A DNA stretch of 64,000 nt from NCBI GenBank assembly GCA_037134895.1, contig JBAXLI010000013.1, positions 11,838-75,837 on the forward strand, in the 5' to 3' direction. Positions within the stretch are counted from its first letter, which is position 1. Each line of letters opens with the position of its first letter. Positions 50,137 through 57,626 of this stretch are shown here, one piece after another. This DNA is from CAIRDP01 sp037134895. Lineage in GTDB: Bacteria; Bacteroidota; Bacteroidia; Bacteroidales; FEN-979. A program made the translations under genes and the position numbers. A model generated the notes under the pieces. It did no database searches, was not told the DNA's origin, and saw nothing but the letters and a program-made list of their open reading frames with translations.

Positions 50137-50628
50137 ATGACCAATAAAATCACCAAACCGGAACTCAGTGAAATCAAGGAAAAGAACAAAGGCAGCCGTT
50201 CATATACCAATGGTGAGATCACTGTATACTGGAGACCTGATCATTGCATTCATTCTGCAAACTGCCTGATTGGGTTGCCTAAGGTGTTCAACAACACGGT
50301 CAGGCCATGGATCAACCCCCAGGGTTCAACAAGTGATGAGATTATCAGGGTTGTAAACACATGTCCTTCAAGAGCGCTTACGTATATGAAAAACTGTGGC
50401 AGTGCGGCTTCAGGCACTGAAAAAGCGCAGCCTGCCAGGGAGCCCGAAGTTAAAATTCAGATCCTTAAAAACGGGCCTGCACTTATCCGTGGCAACTATA
50501 TCATTACCGGCACTGACGGCACTGAGATCAAATCTCCTAACCAGGTTGCCGCCATATGTCGTTGCGGAGCATCCAAAAAGAAGCCTTTCTGCGACGGAAC
50601 CCATCATAAAATAGGATTCATTGACTAA
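50137..50628 (+). CDS. Fe-S protein: divergent 4Fe-4S domain plus CDGSH domain
   Basis: A 163-residue protein with two small iron-sulfur domains. Residues about 22-92 are a divergent 4Fe-4S single-cluster domain (Fer4_19 type) with HCIHSANCLIGLPKVF and VVNTCPSRALTYMK. Residues about 103-160 are a CDGSH/mitoNEET-like 2Fe-2S domain with CRCGASKKKPFCDGTH; here the usual Ser is Thr (CDGTH). It may carry electrons or clusters. It lies 49 bp before the pnt transhydrogenase genes, so a redox link to NADPH is possible. Confidence 0.9.
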   Translation: MTNKITKPELSEIKEKNKGSRSYTNGEITVYWRPDHCIHSANCLIGLPKVFNNTVRPWINPQGSTSDEIIRVVNTCPSRALTYMKNCGSAASGTEKAQPAREPEVKIQILKNGPALIRGNYIITGTDGTEIKSPNQVAAICRCGASKKKPFCDGTHHKIGFID

Positions 50629-50677
50629 AATATGCTTCTTCCCGGCAGAAGGCATATAGCAGCTAAATTTAGAATTT

Positions 50678-51802
50678 ATGATCATAGGATTACTTAAGGA
50701 TGAATTGCCCGAACGAAGGGTTGCTCTCTTACCTGAAGCTGTCAAGACTCTGACTGATATGAAAGTTACAGTGATAGTCGAGACTGATGCAGGGATGAAT
50801 GCATTTGCTTCAGACAGGGATTATGAGGCCGCAGGTGCTTCTGTTAAGCAAAAGGAAGATATCCTGAGCTCCGCTGACGTCCTGATCAAGGTACAGGGGC
50901 CAGGTAAGGCTGAACTCGAGAGACTGAAGGCCGGACAGGTGTTCCTGGGGGTATTCAGTCCTCTGATCAACACAGGCCTGGTCAAGGAATTATGTTCCAA
51001 AAGTATAACCAGTTTCAGTCTTGACATACTGCCTCGTACCACCCGTGCACAGGCAATGGACATTCTTTCATCCATGGCAACTGTTGCAGGATATAAAGCC
51101 GTGCTGACTGCTGCAAACAACCTGCCCAAATTCTTCCCCATGTTCATGACTGCTGCAGGTACCATTATTCCAGCCAAGGTCCTGATTCTTGGAGCCGGTG
51201 TTGCAGGACTTCAGGCACTTGCCACCTCCAGGAAGCTGGGTGCTGTGGTCGAGGTGTTTGATGTACGTGCAGCGGTAAAGGAAGAGGTCGTGGGGCTGGG
51301 CGGAAAATTCATAGATGTTGAAGGAGCTGTAGAAGATAAATCTGCCGGGGGATATGCCGTTGAACAGGGTGAGGAATTCAGGAAAAGACAGGCGCAGGCT
51401 ATACATGATCATGCTCTGAAGTCTGACGTTGTGATTTGCACAGCCCAAATCCCAGGGTGTAAAGCACCTCTTTTGCTGCGCAGGGAGACTGTCGAAGGAA
51501 TGAAGGCCGGAGCAGTGATTATCGACCTCGCCTCATCGACCGGGGGGAACTGTGAACTGACAAGGGATAATGAATCCATTGTTCACGGGCAGGTCAGGAT
51601 AATCGGGAATTCAGCATTTCCGGCCGAGATGCCCTCTGATTCCAGCAAGATGTTCGGAAAAAACGTGATCAATTTCCTTAAACTGATGATCAGCAGCAAG
51701 GGAGATTTCAATCTGAACTGGGACGATGACCTCATAAAGGGAACATGTGTAACCCATAATGGGGAAATCATTAGCGAACGAGTCAAATCTGTTATGAAAT
51801 AA
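50678..51802 (+). CDS. pntAA: NAD(P) transhydrogenase subunit alpha part 1
   Basis: A 374-residue soluble subunit with the two-domain alanine-dehydrogenase/PNT fold. MIIGLLKDELPERRVALLPEAVKTL is the N-terminal signature, and RTTRAQAMDILSSMATVAGYKAVL is the family block. VLILGAGVAGLQALATSRKLGAVVEVFDVR is the NAD-binding Rossmann site. ADIVIC-like VVICTAQIPG and AVIIDLASSTGGNCE follow. It binds NADH in the proton-driven NADPH-forming enzyme. It is a split alpha subunit; part 2 follows 14 bp later. Confidence 0.96.
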   Translation: MIIGLLKDELPERRVALLPEAVKTLTDMKVTVIVETDAGMNAFASDRDYEAAGASVKQKEDILSSADVLIKVQGPGKAELERLKAGQVFLGVFSPLINTGLVKELCSKSITSFSLDILPRTTRAQAMDILSSMATVAGYKAVLTAANNLPKFFPMFMTAAGTIIPAKVLILGAGVAGLQALATSRKLGAVVEVFDVRAAVKEEVVGLGGKFIDVEGAVEDKSAGGYAVEQGEEFRKRQAQAIHDHALKSDVVICTAQIPGCKAPLLLRRETVEGMKAGAVIIDLASSTGGNCELTRDNESIVHGQVRIIGNSAFPAEMPSDSSKMFGKNVINFLKLMISSKGDFNLNWDDDLIKGTCVTHNGEIISERVKSVMK

Positions 51803-51816
51803 TAAAACTCTTGACA

Positions 51817-52128
51817 ATGACCGAAATCTTGAAATTTTTCATGGAGTACAGGGAGGCAATATTCATCATTATCCTGTCGATATTCCTGGGCATAGAAGTG
51901 ATTTCTCATGTTCCTTCCGTCCTTCACACCCCTCTGATGTCTGGTGCCAATGCCATCCACGGAGTGGTCATCATAGGGGCAATCATCGTGATGGGGCATG
52001 CACAGAATACTCTTTCAATGATCCTGGGTTTTATTGCCGTGATCCTTGGTACTCTCAACGTTGTCGGTGGCTTCGTAGTCACCGACCGCATGCTTGAGAT
52101 GTTCAGCAAGAAGAAAAAACAAAAGTAG
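51817..52128 (+). CDS. pntAB: NAD(P) transhydrogenase subunit alpha part 2
   Basis: The ATG at 51817 is used rather than a TTG 6 bp earlier. The 103-residue membrane subunit has three or four helices. FIIILSIFLGIEVISHVPSVLHTPLMSGANAIHG and GAIIVMGHAQNTLSMILGFIAVILGTLNVVGGF carry the conserved PLMSGxNAIxG and NVVGGF motifs. It forms part of the proton path. It is placed between pntAA and pntB (8 bp before the latter), the usual order. Confidence 0.95.
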   Translation: MTEILKFFMEYREAIFIIILSIFLGIEVISHVPSVLHTPLMSGANAIHGVVIIGAIIVMGHAQNTLSMILGFIAVILGTLNVVGGFVVTDRMLEMFSKKKKQK

Positions 52129-52136
52129 GAGGAGAA

Positions 52137-53609
52137 ATGGGAACTTTGGAAACCTTGACACGAACCTTTGAATTTTCGGAATATATTTCAATTCTTGAGA
52201 TCTCCTATATTCTTGCCTCAATCCTGTTTATCCTGGGGCTGAAAAAACTAAGCCATCCTGATACTGCAAGAAGCGGCAACCTCTGGGCTGCAGCCGGTAT
52301 GGGACTTGCCATACTCTTCACTATTCTTTTTCATAAGACTAAGACTGCGGATGGCACATACCAGGGCATCCATAATATCGGCTGGATCTGCGCGGCACTG
52401 GTTACAGGCAGCATCGTTGGCTGGATGGCTGCAAAGAAGGTAAAAATGACTGCTATGCCCCAGATGGTTTCCCTGTTCAACGGCATGGGAGGTGCCTGCG
52501 CAGCCCTTATTTCACTGATGGAATTCCCGAAAATGCAAAACATGCTTGCTGGTACAGGGGCCACAACTATGTTTAATGGTGAAGCCCTTGCCATTTTGCT
52601 TGGACTCATGATCGGGGGCGTTTCTTTCGCTGGCAGCATGATTGCATTCGGCAAACTGGATGAACGCATTGGTGATATCAAAACCCCTCTTCTCAGATAC
52701 ATCAACCTGTTTCTCCTTTTTCTTCTCCTGGGAATGGTTGTGTATATAATGACCATGACCCCTCAGAAAGACAGCAACATGATGATCTATATTCTGGCTT
52801 TGCTTGCTCTGCTTTACGGAATCACCTTTGTAATGCCTATCGGAGGAGCCGACATGCCCGTAGTAATATCCCTGCTCAATTCATTTACAGGAGTTGCAGC
52901 AGCGATGGGAGGTTTTCTATACAGTAACCAGGCTATGCTAACCGGTGGTATACTGGTCGGATCCTCGGGAACCATCCTTACCATACTCATGTGCAAGGCC
53001 ATGAACCGTTCACTTCTAAATGTAATCATCGGAGCCTTCGGCGGAAGCTCAGCAGGGGCTGGTGAAGCAGGAGACAAAGCCGTTAAGGAAATTTCATTGA
53101 GCGACGCAGCTGTTCTGCTTAGTTATTCTCAAAAGGTACTGATTGTTCCTGGTTACGGACTGGCTGTTGCCCAGGCCCAGCATCTATGTCATGAGCTTGA
53201 AAATCTCCTCCAGGCCAAGGGTGTTGAAGTAAAATACGGAATTCATCCGGTTGCAGGCCGCATGCCCGGACATATGAACGTGTTGCTTGCTGAAGCTGAT
53301 GTGGCCTATGAAAAACTTATGGAAATGGAAGATGCCAACAATGAAATGAACAATACCGATGTGGTCATTGTGATTGGTGCCAACGACGTTGTAAACCCCG
53401 CAGCTGAAGACGACCCCTCCTCTCCTATCGCAGGAATGCCAGTCATAAGGGTGTGGGAGGCAAAAAACACTATTGTAATGAAACGCAGCATGGCCAAGGG
53501 ATATGCCGCTATCGAGAATAATCTCTTCTTCATGCCTAAAACAAGGATGCTTTTCGGGGATGGCAAAACTACAATGCAGAAGCTTGTAGCTGAGATTAAA
53601 AACCTCTGA
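52137..53609 (+). CDS. pntB: NAD(P) transhydrogenase subunit beta
   Basis: A 490-residue subunit. About nine membrane helices lie in residues 15-290 (MPQMVSLFNGMGGACAALIS, FVMPIGGADMPVVISLLNSFTG). The C-terminal NADP-binding domain begins near 310 with VLIVPGYGLAVAQAQH, followed by VKYGIHPVAGRMPGHMNVLLAEA, VVIVIGANDVVNPAAEDDPSSPIAGMPVI and FGDGKTTMQKLVAEI. The start is preceded by AGGAGGAGAA, a clear Shine-Dalgarno site that partly overlaps the pntAB stop. The complex makes NADPH at the expense of the proton gradient. Confidence 0.96.
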   Translation: MGTLETLTRTFEFSEYISILEISYILASILFILGLKKLSHPDTARSGNLWAAAGMGLAILFTILFHKTKTADGTYQGIHNIGWICAALVTGSIVGWMAAKKVKMTAMPQMVSLFNGMGGACAALISLMEFPKMQNMLAGTGATTMFNGEALAILLGLMIGGVSFAGSMIAFGKLDERIGDIKTPLLRYINLFLLFLLLGMVVYIMTMTPQKDSNMMIYILALLALLYGITFVMPIGGADMPVVISLLNSFTGVAAAMGGFLYSNQAMLTGGILVGSSGTILTILMCKAMNRSLLNVIIGAFGGSSAGAGEAGDKAVKEISLSDAAVLLSYSQKVLIVPGYGLAVAQAQHLCHELENLLQAKGVEVKYGIHPVAGRMPGHMNVLLAEADVAYEKLMEMEDANNEMNNTDVVIVIGANDVVNPAAEDDPSSPIAGMPVIRVWEAKNTIVMKRSMAKGYAAIENNLFFMPKTRMLFGDGKTTMQKLVAEIKNL

Positions 53610-53628
53610 TTCCTACTGTTTGAAAAGA

Positions 53629-53668
53629 TAAAAAAAAAGCCGCTCTAACAGGGCGGCCTTTTTTTTAA
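53629..53668. terminator. Bidirectional terminator after pntB
   Basis: GCCGCTC and GGGCGGC pair over 7 bp around a short loop, with an A-run before (53632-53638) and a T-run after (ttttttt, 53659-53666). It would stop both pntB and the convergent lipoprotein transcript at 53679. Confidence 0.88.
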
Positions 53669-53678
53669 TTGAGTAAGC

Positions 53679-53954
53679 TTACTTTTTCTTAGGAGCTTTA
53701 GGAGCTTTTGCTTTCTTGATCAGACCTTTCTTGATCGAATCTTCGTGTGCAATTGAATCAGCTTTCTTCTTTTCATCAGCTGCCTTTGCAATTGAATCAG
53801 CAATTCTCTGCTGTTCAGCCTGGACCATTGCTAATGAATCAGCTACGCGGATAGAGTCAGCAATTCTTTTTTCTTCCAGTTCTTTTGCGCTTGGGCCGCA
53901 AGCATACATGAAAGCTACAGCACCTACTACTAATAATGTTGCAAATTTTTTCAT
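53679..53954 (-). CDS. Small lipoprotein with charged helical repeats
   Basis: A 91-residue protein with a lipobox (AFMYAC, Cys19). The rest is one long charged helix with repeated RIADSI/DSLAMV/KKADSIAHEDSI units. Ser, Asp and Ala recur every 6-7 residues, suggesting a coiled coil. It ends in a Lys/Ala/Pro-rich tail (KKAKAPKAPKKK), perhaps binding peptidoglycan or LPS, like a Lpp-type spacer protein. No family was recognised. It converges on pntB through the shared terminator. Confidence 0.75.
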   Translation of the reverse strand: MKKFATLLVVGAVAFMYACGPSAKELEEKRIADSIRVADSLAMVQAEQQRIADSIAKAADEKKKADSIAHEDSIKKGLIKKAKAPKAPKKK

Positions 53955-54146
53955 CGTTTCGTTTGTTTTTGAATTTGATGCAAAGATAAAGCAACAATAT
54001 CATACGGACCAAATTTTTGGGTCACTTTTTTTTAACATTTTTTAACATTTGGCTTATTCCACTGAAAATCAACATGAATAATTTTAACATTTTTTAAGAT
54101 ATTAACAATTATTCATGCGAATAAAGGCGTTTAGAAGGCATAATTG

Positions 54147-54154
54147 TACATTTG
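54147..54154 (+). promoter_or_regulatory. -7 box of rarA, nearly leaderless
   Basis: TACATTTG fits the Bacteroidota -7 consensus and ends 6 bp before the rarA ATG (54161). Transcription would start at or next to the start codon. The upstream region 53955-54146 is A+T-rich and shows no gene. Confidence 0.55.
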
Positions 54155-54160
54155 TTCATT

Positions 54161-55429
54161 ATGCTAATCCCCCTTGCCGAACAATTACGCCCCAATTCCC
54201 TTGATGAATACCTCGGGCAGGATCATCTTGTAGGGCAGGGGGCAATACTGCGGAAAGCGATTGAATCGGGGAATATTCCATCGATGATATTGTGGGGCCC
54301 TCCGGGTGTTGGAAAAACAACCCTGGCCTCAATAATCTCAAAGCAACTATCCAGGGATTTCTATACTCTCAGCGCAGTAAGCTCGGGTGTAAAAGAAGTG
54401 AGGGAGGTAATCGCCAGGGCAAAGGAGACCGGGACCAGTCCGTTCCTTTTCATTGACGAAATCCACCGTTTCAGCAAATCCCAGCAAGATGCTCTTCTCG
54501 GCGCAGTTGAGAAAGGGGTGATCACCTTCATTGGAGCGACCACTGAGAATCCCTCGTTTGAGGTCATTTCACCCCTGCTCTCACGTTGCCAGATATATAT
54601 CCTCAAGCCCCTGGAGGAACCTCAGCTTCTTGCGCTGATGGAGGAAGGACGGAAGATGTTAGAGCGTCAGCTTGGAAAAGAGATAAGCATAGCCGAACCT
54701 GAAGCGATCCTGCGCATCTCGGGCGGCGATGCCCGCAAATTGCTGAATGCTCTTGAACTAATCGCCACATCCCTGAGCCATGGGGAAGATTCCATCCGCA
54801 TTGACAATAAAAATTCAATAGGGATCATTCAGCAAAACCTCGCCATGTATGATAAAACCGGCGAGATGCATTACGACGTGATATCAGCTTTCATCAAATC
54901 ACTCAGGGGGTCCGACCCGAATGCAGCTGTATACTGGCTTGCCAGGATGGTTGAAGCCGGCGAAGACCCGAAGTTCATTGCAAGGCGAATGCTGATACTT
55001 GCTTCGGAAGACATTGGCAATGCGAATCCGAACGCCTTATTGCTCGCGAATACTTGTTTTCAGGCAGTGGATGTGATCGGTTATCCTGAATCCGACCTGA
55101 TCCTTTCCCAGACGGCCATTTACCTCGCCACATCGGTAAAAAGCAATGCATCCTACCTTGCCATCCGCAGTGCACAGAAGGCATGCAGGGAGAAGGGCGA
55201 CCTGCCGGTTCCTCTACACATCAGGAACGCGCCTACCAAACTGATGAAAAAGATAGGATACGGCAAAGATTATAAGTACGCTCATGATTTTGACAATAAC
55301 TTCGCTGAACAGGAATTCCTTCCCGACAAGATCAGTGGTTCTGTGTTTTATAAGCCGCAGGAAAACCCGAAGGAGAAAGAAATAAGGGCGAGGTTGAGAG
55401 CGCTGTGGAAGGAAAAATACAAATATTAA
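54161..55429 (+). CDS. rarA: Replication-associated recombination protein A (MgsA/RarA AAA ATPase)
   Basis: The ATG at 54161 is used; an in-frame TTG at 54152 lies inside the -7 box. The protein has 422 residues. LAEQLRPNSLDEYLGQDHLVG is the N-terminal signature. WGPPGVGKTTLASII is Walker A, FLFIDEIHRFSKSQQDALLG is Walker B and GATTENPSFEVISPLLSRC is the sensor region. The C-terminal oligomerisation domain has SLRGSDPNAAVYWLARMVEAGEDPKFIARR. It acts at stalled replication forks. It stands between the small lipoprotein gene (divergent) and the repeat tracts before kdsA. Confidence 0.95.
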   Translation: MLIPLAEQLRPNSLDEYLGQDHLVGQGAILRKAIESGNIPSMILWGPPGVGKTTLASIISKQLSRDFYTLSAVSSGVKEVREVIARAKETGTSPFLFIDEIHRFSKSQQDALLGAVEKGVITFIGATTENPSFEVISPLLSRCQIYILKPLEEPQLLALMEEGRKMLERQLGKEISIAEPEAILRISGGDARKLLNALELIATSLSHGEDSIRIDNKNSIGIIQQNLAMYDKTGEMHYDVISAFIKSLRGSDPNAAVYWLARMVEAGEDPKFIARRMLILASEDIGNANPNALLLANTCFQAVDVIGYPESDLILSQTAIYLATSVKSNASYLAIRSAQKACREKGDLPVPLHIRNAPTKLMKKIGYGKDYKYAHDFDNNFAEQEFLPDKISGSVFYKPQENPKEKEIRARLRALWKEKYKY

Positions 55430-55431
55430 TT

Positions 55432-55494
55432 ACGAGTGACGAGTGACAAGTGACAAGTGACAAGTGACAAGTGACGAATGACGAGTGACGAATG
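55432..55494 (+). repeat. Tandem heptamer repeat, ACRAGTG-type
   Basis: Nine head-to-tail 7-bp units, mostly ACAAGTG and ACGAGTG with ACGAATG variants, starting 2 bp after the rarA stop. It is related to the AATTCGT-type unit next to it, since the complement of ACGAATT is AATTCGT. Confidence 0.9.
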
Positions 55495-55543
55495 TAATTT
55501 TAACTTGCATCTATAATTCGTAACTTAGTTAACTTTACCCATT

Positions 55544-55599
55544 AATTCGCAATTCGTAATTCGTAATTCGTAATTCGTAATTCGTAACTCGTAACTCAT
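55544..55599 (+). repeat. Tandem heptamer repeat touching the kdsA start codon
   Basis: Eight units: AATTCGC, five AATTCGT, AACTCGT and AACTCAT. The last base is directly followed by the kdsA ATG at 55600, so the ribosome-binding region of kdsA is made of the repeat. Confidence 0.92.
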
Positions 55600-56412
55600 A
55601 TGATTCCCTCAAACATTCCCCATCTAACCGTCAAGGACCCGAATATGTTCTTCCTGATTGCTGGTCCGTGTGTAGTAGAAAACGACACAATGCCGTATGA
55701 GGTAGCTTCCCGCATAAAACAAATATGTGAGAGGCTAAGCATACCATATATATTTAAATCATCCTATAAAAAAGCCAACCGTTCACGCAAGGATTCCTTT
55801 ACAGGGATCGGAAATGAAAAAGCGATGAGTATAATAGCATCGGTTGGGAAAAGCCTTCATATCCCCACCCTGACTGATGTGCATACTGAGGAAGAAGCTG
55901 CATTCGCGGCTGAGTACGTTGATGTACTTCAGATCCCTGCTTTCCTTTGCAGGCAAACCGATCTTCTGCTGGCTGCAGGGAGAACAAAAAAAGCGGTCAA
56001 CATAAAAAAAGGGCAATTTTCTTCACCTTCATCCATGAAGTATGCAGTGGAAAAAATACTTAGTACAGGTAATGTAAACGCAATGCTTACCGAAAGGGGC
56101 ACGACATTCGGATACCAGGATCTTATCGTGGATATGCGCGCAATTCCTGAAATGCAGAAATTCAATGTACCTGTTATCCTTGATGTAACGCACTCCCTGC
56201 AGCAGCCAAACCAGGCCGACGGTGTGACAGGAGGAAAACCCGAACTTATTGGAACCCTGGCCTGTGCAGGAATTGCTGCAGGAGTCGATGGTATTTTCAT
56301 TGAAACCCATCCCAAACCTGCTACAGCAAGATCAGACGGAGCAAACATGCTAAGGCTCGATCTGCTCGAGGGCCTGCTTGAAAGACTTGTGAAAATCAGG
56401 AAAGCCCTTTAG
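55600..56412 (+). CDS. kdsA: 3-deoxy-8-phosphooctulonate synthase
   Basis: A 270-residue enzyme that condenses phosphoenolpyruvate with arabinose 5-phosphate in LPS core (Kdo) synthesis. Family blocks: FFLIAGPCVVEN, FKSSYKKANRSRKDSFTGIG, TDVHTEEEAA, VDVLQIPAFLCRQTDLLLAAG, NIKKGQFSSP, TERGTTFGYQDLIVDMR and VILDVTHSLQQPN. Cys24 in GPC marks the metal-dependent type, where the metal-free type has Asn. The gene is preceded directly by a heptamer tract, and the DUF4831 gene converges 5 bp after the stop. Confidence 0.96.
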   Translation: MIPSNIPHLTVKDPNMFFLIAGPCVVENDTMPYEVASRIKQICERLSIPYIFKSSYKKANRSRKDSFTGIGNEKAMSIIASVGKSLHIPTLTDVHTEEEAAFAAEYVDVLQIPAFLCRQTDLLLAAGRTKKAVNIKKGQFSSPSSMKYAVEKILSTGNVNAMLTERGTTFGYQDLIVDMRAIPEMQKFNVPVILDVTHSLQQPNQADGVTGGKPELIGTLACAGIAAGVDGIFIETHPKPATARSDGANMLRLDLLEGLLERLVKIRKAL

Positions 56413-56417
56413 CAAGG

Positions 56418-57611
56418 CTATTCAATGCTGAGACTCTTGATACCCCCGGTTTCCTTATGATATAAGACTTTCCAGTTTGAAGACGGCAGGTTGGTAATAA
56501 GGCCTAACTGGCTTATCAGGCATTGCTGCTCTTCCTGTGTATTCTCGTCCACTTTTACTGTCACCCTTGCATATTCAGGGATACGATAGAAAAACCCATT
56601 TGATTTCTCAAATTTCCCTGCTTTCTGAAGGTAAGCCGAAACTGAATTGGTATTACCCACTCTCTGAATTTTAATGGTAATCACCTTTCCTCCGCCAGCA
56701 GCGTCAAGATCCTGAACTCCCTTAGATTTGTTGAATTTCAGGACAGGGATCTCGGTATTGATCTGATTCGGTGTAGGGATATACTTGTATGAGAACGTCA
56801 TGGTTTTATGAATCCTCACCCCAGTAAACAGTTTAAGGTATTCTCTTTCGAGATTTTTCAGCTGGGCATCCATGAACTCAAGGGTTTCCTTATTGTAATT
56901 CACTTCCTGGAAACCGGTGATCAGGTTAAAGCGGTTATCCTTGATCTTCGAAAGAAAGTCGGCTGCTTCCTTTGCCTTCTGTTCCGGGGTTTTTTCCACC
57001 ATGGTTTTCTTCAGATACTGCCTTTCGAGGGTCATCGTATCTATGTTGACTTTACGGCGGATGGTATCGATCTTTTCAAACACGCTTACATCGGTATAAT
57101 TTCTGAATAGTTCACCAAAAGCATCTTTATCAAGCTCCAGCGGAGGTTCCTCAGAATTAAGCAGCTTATTCACCAACGTGACTGTATCGGCAGGTACCGG
57201 CAAAGTTCCCAGAATGATCCCCGCATCAGTGAGGGAGAGCAGCCCCGCCTTGACTCCCTTGCTTGCTTTACTGCCCAGTTCCACAAAATAATACTGATCG
57301 GGATCAGGCTCAAACGAGGTAGAGATGTTAATGTCTGAAATTTTATATTCAATGGTATTGGCCTGAACAACATTCTTCAGGCCCAGGTACCTTAGTGCAT
57401 AATCGGCATAAGGGCCCTGGTAGTTCTCGATTCGGTCGATCTTCACAGTAATGTTGACAACGGTTCTGGGAAGACTGTAGAAGATACCCTCATTGGTCTG
57501 GGGGAAAGTATTATTGTCGATATGAACAACGCTGATCTGCGCATAAGCAATACTACTTCCAAGCAGCATTAAAACGAGCGTAATCCTTTGAAAAAAAACT
57601 CTGAAAGACAT
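56418..57611 (-). CDS. DUF4831 family exported protein
   Basis: A 397-residue protein with a signal peptide (cleavage near SIAYAQ). NEGIFYSLPRTVVNITVKIDRIENYQGPYADYALRYLGL is the conserved N-terminal block of DUF4831. FITGFQEV-like LITGFQEVNYNKETLEFMDAQLKNLEREYLKLFTG is the second block. GFFYRIPEYARVTV near the end repeats the FYSLPR-type motif. The family is limited to Bacteroidota and has no known function. It lies 15 bp after the glutamine synthetase gene in the same direction and may be read with it. Confidence 0.88.
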   Translation of the reverse strand: MSFRVFFQRITLVLMLLGSSIAYAQISVVHIDNNTFPQTNEGIFYSLPRTVVNITVKIDRIENYQGPYADYALRYLGLKNVVQANTIEYKISDINISTSFEPDPDQYYFVELGSKASKGVKAGLLSLTDAGIILGTLPVPADTVTLVNKLLNSEEPPLELDKDAFGELFRNYTDVSVFEKIDTIRRKVNIDTMTLERQYLKKTMVEKTPEQKAKEAADFLSKIKDNRFNLITGFQEVNYNKETLEFMDAQLKNLEREYLKLFTGVRIHKTMTFSYKYIPTPNQINTEIPVLKFNKSKGVQDLDAAGGGKVITIKIQRVGNTNSVSAYLQKAGKFEKSNGFFYRIPEYARVTVKVDENTQEEQQCLISQLGLITNLPSSNWKVLYHKETGGIKSLSIE

Positions 57612-57626
57612 AGCTTCGGAATAAAA

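Noticed and set aside
53955..54146. Small gene or RNA in the A+T-rich gap before rarA
   Set aside because: No open frame with a start and no stable hairpin; the region looks like two divergent promoters.
55432..55599. CRISPR array
   Set aside because: Units are 7 bp with no spacers and there are no cas genes; these are simple tandem repeats.
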